The translations under genes were made by a program, and so were the position numbers. The notes under the pieces are model-generated. The model did not search any database. It saw nothing but the letters and a program-made list of their open reading frames with translations, and had not been told where the DNA came from. From the NCBI GenBank assembly GCA_963579025.1, contig CAUZFZ010000008.1:68511-132510 (forward strand): a DNA stretch of 64,000 nucleotides. Reading direction: 5' to 3'. This DNA comes from CAUZFZ01 sp963579025. Lineage in GTDB: Bacteria; Planctomycetota; Planctomycetia; Planctomycetales; Planctomycetaceae. Below are positions 58,136-64,000 of the stretch, piece after piece (position 1 is the first letter of the stretch; each line of letters opens with the position of its first letter).

Positions 58136-60070
58136 TCACTCGTTCAAACCGTAGTACCACGGGTCGAGTGTGCTCGGAAAAAAGTACTCAATCGCATGCG
58201 GTTTCTTGTTTTTCAGGTCGCGGACAGAGCTAAACATTCGGTCGAATCGAATTGTTCGCGGGTTTTCCGTGGCGTCGGGCAGGGTGGGTTCGAACGGGCG
58301 TGGGAATTTTTCCAGGGGCCAGTCCAGTAGTGGAGTTGTCGATCGGGCCAGATTCGTCTGCTCGATGGACTGATACTCGCTGTTAAACGGTATCAGCCGC
58401 GGAATCAGTGTGATGATGATTTCGCGGCGTATCCTGACGGTCTGCCTTCTCTGAAACAGACGACCGACTGCCCACAAGTCGCCCGCAATGGGAATCTTGT
58501 TCTGGATGTCAGTGTCGGTCTCGTCGATGAGGCCGCCGATCACCATGGCGTGACCGTCGCGCAGCACGACGGTCGTGTCCACATCCGTTGTTTCTTCTTC
58601 CGGCAGGGAGGTCGCCGGGTTGATACGTCCGTCCGAGACCTTCGGTTTCACGGTCATCATGATCTGGCCGTTCTCGCCGATGATGGGCGTGACAGTCATC
58701 ACGATGCCCGTCTCCAGGAAGTTGACATCTTCCTGCGTGCTTGTCTGCGTGGTTGTCACGACGCGATAACCAAGTCGTTGACCGATCTGAATACGAGCCT
58801 CCTGACCGTTCACTGCCAGCACCTTGGGCGACGCCAGTGTTTTCGCGTCGTTGGTTGTCTGCAGGGACTCAATAACCGCATCGAGGTCGGTGGAGTCGAT
58901 CCCCAACACGAACGCAGGACTTGCCGCTCCGTTGGCAAAGCCGGGCGTGGCCACAGTGACATTTGCATTCGCCAGGCGAAGCACTGCGTCAAAATTCACG
59001 CCATGCCGAGTTTCGTCGTCCAGCAGGACGCTCAGCACATGCACCTCGATCAGCACCTGCCGCGGCGGATGATCGATCTGCTGGATATAGGACTCGATCC
59101 GGGCGATGTTCTCTGGCAGGTCCTCGACCACGACCTGCTCCTGTGTTCTGCGCTGATCTCCCGTTTGACTGAGTCGGGCAAAGGACTTGCCCACGGGCGA
59201 CAGCAATCCCTTGATCACGATGTCGATGTCTTCGCCGGAGACCCAGGTGAGTGGGAAAACTCGCAGTTCCTGGCCCTGCGTGCTTGGGGGCGACGACGAG
59301 TCTTTGCCGGTGGACGTGACGAGGATGATGTCTTTCTGCCTGGACCAAGTGTAACCGTTAACTCGCAGGATCGCGTCCAGCGCGTCTTCCAGTCGGGCGT
59401 TCACGAGATTTACGGAGATGTTGCCGCTGACCTCCGCAGCCGCGACCACGTTCAGGCCGTGCTGCTGAGCGATCAGCGACAGGACCTCGTTGACCGGTGC
59501 TCCATTCACCTGCAACGAAATGTGATCGCCGCCGCCGCTGATCTGCACCTCACCATTCAGGTCATTGATGGGAATGCGGACCTGCACGGCAGGCTCTTCG
59601 TATGCGGGTGTTTCCGTCGCCTGCGGATTGGGAAGCAGCGGCACGCGCGGTTCAGGGTCGGGCAGTTGTGGCGGCAATGCCGCGTTCTGTTCATCCGCCG
59701 TCGGTGATGCGTCTGCTTCAGATCCCTGGGCATCATCTTCATTCGGCGGAACTGGTGATGGGGGACCGTCCGGGGCCTGAAACGCAGTCTGAATGATTTC
59801 TGGTCGGGCTGGCGCACTGGCGGCGGGGGGCTGAGCGGTGTCTTGTCCGCCGGGCGACTGTTGCCAGACAGACGCTGATTGGGCGTTGGCATCGGCGGAC
59901 ACCGCCGGCTCGGTCCAGCGTTTAATGAACTGGCGGGATTCCTTGAGCGGACCGTCTGCGTCCAGAAACGCAAGCAGTGCGACGATGGACAGCACTCCGA
60001 TCCCCACGGTCCGACTGCCGTCGCTGGCGCGGGGTTCTGACAATTGTATCCGGTCGTCCATGTGCTCCAT
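58136..60070 (-). CDS. Secretin (GspD/PilQ-type outer-membrane channel)
   Basis: A protein of about 644 residues forming the outer-membrane channel of a type II secretion or type IV pilus system. The start used is ATG 60070; ATG 60061 and TTG 60196 are in frame. One N-terminal hydrophobic segment (TVGIGVLSIVALLAFLDADG), then a Pro/Ala-rich linker to about 180. Then the secretin N0/STN domain (VNEVLSLIAQQHGLNVVAAA, ISVNLVNARLEDALDAILRV), an N1-type domain, and the C-terminal secretin domain (QVLIEVHVLSVLLDDETRHG, LASPKVLAVNGQEARIQIGQ, VVLRDGHAMVIGGLIDETDT, IPIAGDLWAVGRLFQRR). The long linker and membrane-anchor-like leader are unusual. Last large gene of the pilM-pilN-pilO-pilP-secretin cluster. 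Confidence 0.92.
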   Translation of the reverse strand: MEHMDDRIQLSEPRASDGSRTVGIGVLSIVALLAFLDADGPLKESRQFIKRWTEPAVSADANAQSASVWQQSPGGQDTAQPPAASAPARPEIIQTAFQAPDGPPSPVPPNEDDAQGSEADASPTADEQNAALPPQLPDPEPRVPLLPNPQATETPAYEEPAVQVRIPINDLNGEVQISGGGDHISLQVNGAPVNEVLSLIAQQHGLNVVAAAEVSGNISVNLVNARLEDALDAILRVNGYTWSRQKDIILVTSTGKDSSSPPSTQGQELRVFPLTWVSGEDIDIVIKGLLSPVGKSFARLSQTGDQRRTQEQVVVEDLPENIARIESYIQQIDHPPRQVLIEVHVLSVLLDDETRHGVNFDAVLRLANANVTVATPGFANGAASPAFVLGIDSTDLDAVIESLQTTNDAKTLASPKVLAVNGQEARIQIGQRLGYRVVTTTQTSTQEDVNFLETGIVMTVTPIIGENGQIMMTVKPKVSDGRINPATSLPEEETTDVDTTVVLRDGHAMVIGGLIDETDTDIQNKIPIAGDLWAVGRLFQRRQTVRIRREIIITLIPRLIPFNSEYQSIEQTNLARSTTPLLDWPLEKFPRPFEPTLPDATENPRTIRFDRMFSSVRDLKNKKPHAIEYFFPSTLDPWYYGLNE

Positions 60071-60354
60071 CCAGTCCGGTGGGATCGTCTTCGCAGTCCG
60101 TGACAGACCCGCAGTCCCGATTCCATTTTTACCGATCAACCTGCGGAAGCTGTCCGCGAAATCGTGACAGGCGTCGCGATCGGTCCACTCGGTCAATCGG
60201 CAGATGACGCACGACCGATTCAGACGGACTCAGCGGAGGGAATCAACTCACGCAGCAAGGTTCCGATCGTGCGGGTTGTACGGGTTGTGTCGGACGAATC
60301 GAGGCAACTTGCGGGTGTCTCTGGACTTTGATTCAAGATGGACACACCGCGCGA

Positions 60355-60942
60355 CTACAGAGCATCCTCCGCCTGATTCGTCAGCTCGACCACAACCGCA
60401 TCGGACTGGATCGCGACAATGCGAACATTTGGTTCCAGGTAATCGCCCACGCGCACGATACGCGAATCGATCAGAGCGACGGCACCATGCGGTCCGTTGA
60501 GTACGGCTTTGACCGGGTTCGTCACCACGTAAGTTGCGGGGGCGGATTCCACCGGATCGGTTGGTGTGGCAGGTGAGGGTGCGATGTCCGAAATCGGTAT
60601 TGGGATGTCCACAGTGTGCGCCGGGGTGTCCGTAATTCCGTATTTTTTCGCGAGTTCACCGACGCGAGAAAACGGATCAAACTCGATAATTCGAGTGAGT
60701 TGCAGCGGTGACCGAGACTTCTCGGCCAGACGTGTTTCCTGCAGTTCCTGCAGAACTTCCGTCACACTCAGGACGCGATTGGACTTGGACACGTCGGATT
60801 CGGTGGGCTCTGCAATGGCAGCGAGTACGGGGACAACGTCAGTACCCCGAGTCACATTCCATACCAATCCGATCAGCAACACTGGGATCAGGGCGACTTT
60901 CCAGATCGGCGTCCGCCTGGCCTTCTTGTCAGGAGCCCGCAT
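60355..60942 (-). CDS. PilP/GspC-like inner-membrane protein
   Basis: A protein of about 195 residues with one N-terminal membrane anchor (IWKVALIPVLLIGLVWNV) and a C-terminal domain with VTNPVKAVLNGPHGAVALID and RIVRVGDYLEPNVRIVAIQS, the small beta domain seen in GspC/PilP-type proteins that contact the secretin. ATG 60942 follows GGGAG; ATG 60948 is equally possible. It overlaps the pilO gene by about 14 bases. Family assignment is by position and shape, so less sure than for its neighbours. Confidence 0.78.
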   Translation of the reverse strand: MRAPDKKARRTPIWKVALIPVLLIGLVWNVTRGTDVVPVLAAIAEPTESDVSKSNRVLSVTEVLQELQETRLAEKSRSPLQLTRIIEFDPFSRVGELAKKYGITDTPAHTVDIPIPISDIAPSPATPTDPVESAPATYVVTNPVKAVLNGPHGAVALIDSRIVRVGDYLEPNVRIVAIQSDAVVVELTNQAEDAL

Positions 60943-61528
60943 GATCATCTCCCGTCTCCGCATCGGAACTGAGTGGAGCAAAGAACACAGCGACGGTCAG
61001 GCTGGCTGGATAAGCTTCAGAACTTCCGGCATTCTCGCTCACGTTTAACGAAGTCACCTGACAGAGCCGATCCAGGTTGCGCAGGCCATGCAGGAAAGTG
61101 CACAGACTGATGTAGTTGGCTTTGTCGGAAATGTTGATCGTCAATTCCTGATACCCGGATCGTTCGACAACACCAACCGGCCGAAAGTCAAGCATCTGCA
61201 ATCCGCTGCTTCCGGCGAGATCGGACAGTTGTCCAAGGAATTCCGTTTCGCGCACAGTCTCCGGGATGCGTGTAATGGCTTCCTCGAACCGTCGGTCCAT
61301 TTCGCCGAGGTGCTTCTGCAATTGCTGCGAGTGGGTTCTCAAGCTCGCCTCACTCGATAGAAACTCCTGTGTCGCGGCGATCTCCTGATCAAGCTTCTGC
61401 AGATCAACTATCACGGGTCGGTAGACGAACAGACCTGCTGACGAAGCGATGCCCAATACGGCAACGCACCCGATGGCAAAAGCCATTTGACGGAATGTCC
61501 GCATGGACCGTTTCGGATCGGTATTCAT
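60929..61528 (-). CDS. pilO: PilO-like pilus assembly protein
   Basis: A 199-residue inner-membrane protein: a short N-terminus, one membrane helix (FAIGCVAVLGIASSAGLFVY), a coiled-coil (DLQKLDQEIAATQEFLSSEA, QQLQKHLGEMDRRFEEAITR), and a ferredoxin-like C-terminal domain (FLGQLSDLAGSSGLQMLDFR, ISLCTFLHGLRNLDRLCQVT). This is the PilO/GspM-type layout. Starts two bases after pilN. PilN and PilO form the inner-membrane ring that links PilM to the secretin. Confidence 0.87.
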   Translation of the reverse strand: MNTDPKRSMRTFRQMAFAIGCVAVLGIASSAGLFVYRPVIVDLQKLDQEIAATQEFLSSEASLRTHSQQLQKHLGEMDRRFEEAITRIPETVRETEFLGQLSDLAGSSGLQMLDFRPVGVVERSGYQELTINISDKANYISLCTFLHGLRNLDRLCQVTSLNVSENAGSSEAYPASLTVAVFFAPLSSDAETGDDHAGS

Positions 61529-61530
61529 GG

Positions 61531-62154
61531 TTAGAACCGGCATTCGACGGAGTACTGTCGGGCATCACCGAAGGACAATTGGAGCGTGCTGGACGAACGC
61601 AATTCTACGGACGTGAACAAGCCCTCGTTACGCAGCCCGTTGACGAAACGTGCTAGAGCATTGTCGTCCAGTGCGACTCCCTGTAGAGACAATCGCCCCG
61701 CATTCGTGGCTGGCTTCTTGGTGGAACTCACAACGCTGCCGCGTGCATTTCCTGGTGACATCTGCGTCCGATCGGCCGCACCCGGAGTCAGGATGAAGCT
61801 GCGCACCTGAACTGCCCCGATGTCATTGTGGGCGCTGCGACTGACCAGGCCCATGATCTGCAGAGGTGGATGAACTCCTTCCAGACTTTGCAGCAGAAGG
61901 TGTCGACGGTGTGCCTGGTTCAGCCGTTCAGACAGTCGCTGATTCGCCTCGCTCAGCCTTCGCAGGGGAACTGCTTGCGACGTCAAACGGTCCAGTTGTC
62001 TTTGCTTTTGCTCCGAGGTGCTGTGTGCATCCATGCAACATATAGCGCTGATGACAAGTGCTATTGCGCAGCCTGATCCCCACCGAATCAACTCGCGTCG
62101 AACCACCAGACGCCGCTGGAACGAAAGCGGCAGAAGGTTCAGTTGTGTTTTCAT
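61531..62154 (-). CDS. pilN: PilN-like pilus assembly protein
   Basis: A 207-residue protein starting at ATG 62154, five bases after GGGGAG. The N-terminus MKTQLNLLPLSFQRRLVVRR has the I/L-N-L-L-P motif that binds PilM. One membrane helix follows (GCAIALVISAICCMDA), then a coiled coil (EANQRLSERLNQAHRRHLLL) and a C-terminal domain (RLSLQGVALDDNALARFVNG, RNEGLFTSVELRSSS) as in PilN/GspL-C. Its stop is next to the start of pilO. PilN is the membrane partner of PilM. Confidence 0.88.
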   Translation of the reverse strand: MKTQLNLLPLSFQRRLVVRRELIRWGSGCAIALVISAICCMDAHSTSEQKQRQLDRLTSQAVPLRRLSEANQRLSERLNQAHRRHLLLQSLEGVHPPLQIMGLVSRSAHNDIGAVQVRSFILTPGAADRTQMSPGNARGSVVSSTKKPATNAGRLSLQGVALDDNALARFVNGLRNEGLFTSVELRSSSTLQLSFGDARQYSVECRF

Positions 62155-62180
62155 CACCACTCCCCTGTGACAATCTACAT

Positions 62181-63272
62181 TTAACCTGGTACTGATAAAC
62201 CGATGGCGGCAGCAAACAGGGGTTGTTGTCGCAGGCGACGCAAAGACGGTGACAATCGGGACGCTGACAACTGCCACACGGATGTTTCGAGTTCCAGTTG
62301 CTCAGCCACATATTGATCAATTCCCGCAATTGTCGCCCCGCCTCCAAGCATCCACAGGCGAGCTGGAACCAACTCGGGATGCTGCTGCCTCAGGAACTCA
62401 ATCGTCCGACGAAGTTGCACCACCAGGCGATCGGCCTCTGGCGCAACAACACCACTAAGAACTTCGGCCAAACGTCCCGCCCCCGCCCTCTCCGATTTCG
62501 CGACGCTGCACAGGCTCAACACACGCGCCGATTCCTCCGGCGATGTTCCCAGTGCGTCCTCCATCGCCTGTTCGATATTCACAGTACCACACTGGCGCAG
62601 TATCCGTGTGAAAGCTGGGACTCCATTCCGCAGAATGGTGAGCAACGGACGTGTATGCCCCCAGTCCAGAACAGCCAGGGTTTCCCATTCCATGTCGTCG
62701 TCCACCAGCCCCACGGCCCGAGCCATCGCAAACGGCAGACCGTCCAGATATTCACACTGCAACCGATGTGACAGCAGATCCTCAGCACACCGTTGTGCAA
62801 CGCTTTCGGGTATCGAGCAGTTTGACACGCGAACCAGCGGCGATTCCGTACGCGATTCGTCAGAGTCGGACCAGAGATCTGTAATCGTCGATTGGTTGTC
62901 GTTGTCGGCAAAGTCCTCGAGGAGCATGGACCGCAGCTCGCCTTCGCCTACCCGCGGAAGCATCTGTGATCGAGGTTCGACGATTTCCGTCGGCAACAGG
63001 CAAGCCGCGCGACGCCCACGGAATCCTGACTGCGTTGGGTGGAATCCGTCCAGAGAATCGCCAATCAAGCCACTTTCAATTGTCTGTTGAGTCAGCTCGC
63101 CGTTGCCGGCGAGTGGAAGGACACGGATTGCGGCCAGCACCCAGTTGGCGCCGCGGCGCTCGACCTGAGCCACCTTAATGACCCGAGAACCAATATCGAC
63201 TCCGATCAGCCCGTGCTGTCGGGTCAGACAGGGATTCATGCGTCTGGTCAGGCTGGACAGTTGCAGGGACAT
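62181..63272 (-). CDS. pilM: PilM-like ATP-binding protein
   Basis: A 363-residue cytoplasmic protein of the actin/FtsA-like fold. Start ATG 63272 (MSLQLSSL). Seen: the phosphate-1 motif GLIGVDIGSRVIKVAQVERR, the acidic cluster in LAVLDWGHTRPLLTILRNGV (phosphate-2), and MLGGGATIAGIDQYVAEQLE, the adenosine motif. PilM binds the PilN N-terminus and links the pilus motor to the inner membrane. It is the first gene of the pilMNO(P)Q-like operon here; the 310-base gap upstream carries a palindrome, so gspF-like upstream may be a separate unit. Confidence 0.9.
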   Translation of the reverse strand: MSLQLSSLTRRMNPCLTRQHGLIGVDIGSRVIKVAQVERRGANWVLAAIRVLPLAGNGELTQQTIESGLIGDSLDGFHPTQSGFRGRRAACLLPTEIVEPRSQMLPRVGEGELRSMLLEDFADNDNQSTITDLWSDSDESRTESPLVRVSNCSIPESVAQRCAEDLLSHRLQCEYLDGLPFAMARAVGLVDDDMEWETLAVLDWGHTRPLLTILRNGVPAFTRILRQCGTVNIEQAMEDALGTSPEESARVLSLCSVAKSERAGAGRLAEVLSGVVAPEADRLVVQLRRTIEFLRQQHPELVPARLWMLGGGATIAGIDQYVAEQLELETSVWQLSASRLSPSLRRLRQQPLFAAAIGLSVPG

Positions 63273-63582
63273 GGTGCGATTCGGGCCTGCTGCTATGTAT
63301 CGAGAGGGAGGGACCAATAAGCACTGCTTAGGATCGTTCGATCATTTAGTGTCGCCTTTCGCTCCGCGAAAGTGCGTTCTTTCGCAGAGCGAAAGACGAC
63401 AATGTGACTCTTAATTCAAGGACGATCCTTAGCGACCATACCATTCATCCACGACCACGAAGGAACTGGCAGTGCTAGTCACTGAAATGTAGTGTGCAAT
63501 AGTGTCCTCGATTGGTATTACACGAACTTTGCGTCACAGATTCGTGTTTCTCACGGTGAAAGTACGCGATTGTACAATCCCT
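63273..63582. other. Intergenic region with a palindrome
   Basis: These 310 bases separate the gspF-like gene from pilM. The palindrome at 63351-63400 is the only marked structure. A promoter for pilM is expected but none is clear. Confidence 0.5.
63351..63400. repeat. Palindrome upstream of pilM
   Basis: CTTTCGCTCCGCGAAAG and CTTTCGCAGAGCGAAAG are each symmetric and pair with each other, flanked by GTCG/CGAC ends. The element could form two small hairpins or one long one. Confidence 0.82.
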
Positions 63583-64000
63583 CTAACGAGAGGACGTCGA
63601 GATTTCCAGCAGTGGCAGCATGATGGCCATAACAACTCCACAAACCACCACTCCGAGAGCAATGATGATCAGTGGCTCAAGCCGTTTGACCAGGTCGCGA
63701 ACTTTTTGCTCGCCCTCCTCCTCATAAAACGATCCCATCGAGACCATGACTGGCGCCAGACGTCCTGTGCGCTCCGCTGTCTGAATCATCTGAGCCGCTC
63801 CACCTGGCAACAGAGGACAGACAACAAGGACGTCGGCGATGCTGCCACCGTTAACCACGCTTTCTTCCATTTGATCAAAGAGCCGTCGATAAAGACGGTT
63901 TCTGACAGACGCGCGACACAGTCGAATTCCCTCCAGCAGGGGAATTCCACTTTGCAACATCGTTCCGAGAAGCCGGAATGTCCGACCGGTGAGCAACGAC
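63583..64000 (-). CDS. GspF/PilC-type inner-membrane protein (N-terminus cut by window edge)
   Basis: The frame is open to the window edge, giving 139 residues of the C-terminal half of a type II secretion F/PilC platform protein. Seen: LLGTMLQSGIPLLEGIRLCR, LFDQMEESVVNGGSIADVLV, AAQMIQTAERTGRLAPVMVS, FYEEEGEQKVRDLVKRLEPL and a final membrane helix IIIALGVVVCGVVMAIMLPL. The family usually has two such repeats, so the first half lies outside. It would be the inner-membrane platform of the same secretion/pilus machine as the genes downstream. Confidence 0.9.
   Translation of the reverse strand, partial: SLLTGRTFRLLGTMLQSGIPLLEGIRLCRASVRNRLYRRLFDQMEESVVNGGSIADVLVVCPLLPGGAAQMIQTAERTGRLAPVMVSMGSFYEEEGEQKVRDLVKRLEPLIIIALGVVVCGVVMAIMLPLLEISTSSR

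Noticed and set aside
58550..59707. A 385-codon plus-strand frame opposite the secretin gene
   Set aside because: The secretin domains are clear on the minus strand and the antisense protein has no recognisable features.

Overview
The window looks like a piece of a Planctomycetota chromosome, probably order Planctomycetales; the genus cannot be fixed from sequence alone. The evidence is two operons pairing a DUF1549/DUF1553 (PSD1) cytochrome-type protein with a DUF1501 protein, an SxtJ-like membrane protein, a secreted repeat protein that opens with the LE-x-R-x-x-LS type N-terminus common in planctomycetes, several ECF sigma/anti-sigma modules, and a large number of long palindromic intergenic elements. 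No rRNA, tRNA or CRISPR array was recognised.

Layout. 1-4.3 kb (minus strand): a WD40 protein cut by the window edge, a DUF1501 protein, a DUF1549/DUF1553 protein and an orphan zinc-finger membrane protein. 4.8-6.6 kb (plus): a DUF547 protein and a CRP/FNR regulator, ending in a clear terminator. 6.6-12.8 kb (minus): an ABC transporter of the gliding/GldAFG type, made of an ATPase, a fused GldF-GldG permease and a DUF4340 protein carrying an 18-bp minisatellite. 13.2-14.5 kb (plus): an ECF sigma factor coupled to an anti-sigma factor whose outer domain has two CxxCH haem-binding motifs. 14.6-17.9 kb (minus): metG and purQ. 18.1-22.6 kb (plus): a second PSD1/DUF1501 operon with a DUF433/DUF5615 toxin-antitoxin pair lodged inside it. 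22.8-31.9 kb: housekeeping and metabolic genes (enolase-superfamily enzyme, exonuclease, nadB, Gfo/Idh/MocA oxidoreductase, lipoprotein, cysK, glpD).

32-36.3 kb is the accessory part. The 3' end of an sxtJ-like gene is present twice as a 137/139-bp direct repeat. Between the copies lie a ParE-type toxin-antitoxin pair and a stub of a group II intron reverse transcriptase. Beyond them are a STAS-domain stub, a tightly coupled two-gene cassette (YwgA/SocA-like plus DUF488 protein, followed by an unknown 268-aa protein) and a fragment of an Ig/cadherin-like surface protein. This is the best place to look for an undescribed system.

36.3-46.5 kb: two hydrolases, then a five-gene minus-strand operon of ECF sigma factor, membrane anti-sigma candidate, exported protein, CsgG-like protein, and a 1,024-residue protein that appears to combine two CsgG-like domains with TPR-like helices and a beta-propeller. 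After that come an SDR and an acylphosphatase. 46.6-57.9 kb: comF, a secreted Gfo/Idh/MocA oxidoreductase, a 960-aa RTX/Calx-beta protein, a formyltransferase, an SMP-30 protein, a DUF6941-like protein, a lipoprotein lipase and an unknown small protein. 57.9-64 kb (minus): a hybrid type II secretion/type IV pilus cluster (gspF-like partial, pilM, pilN, pilO, pilP/gspC-like, secretin, small basic protein).

Most intergenic gaps hold a long, nearly perfect palindrome. At least sixteen were found, several belonging to families that recur in the window. All starts, domain assignments and family names come from reading the sequence; no database search was run.
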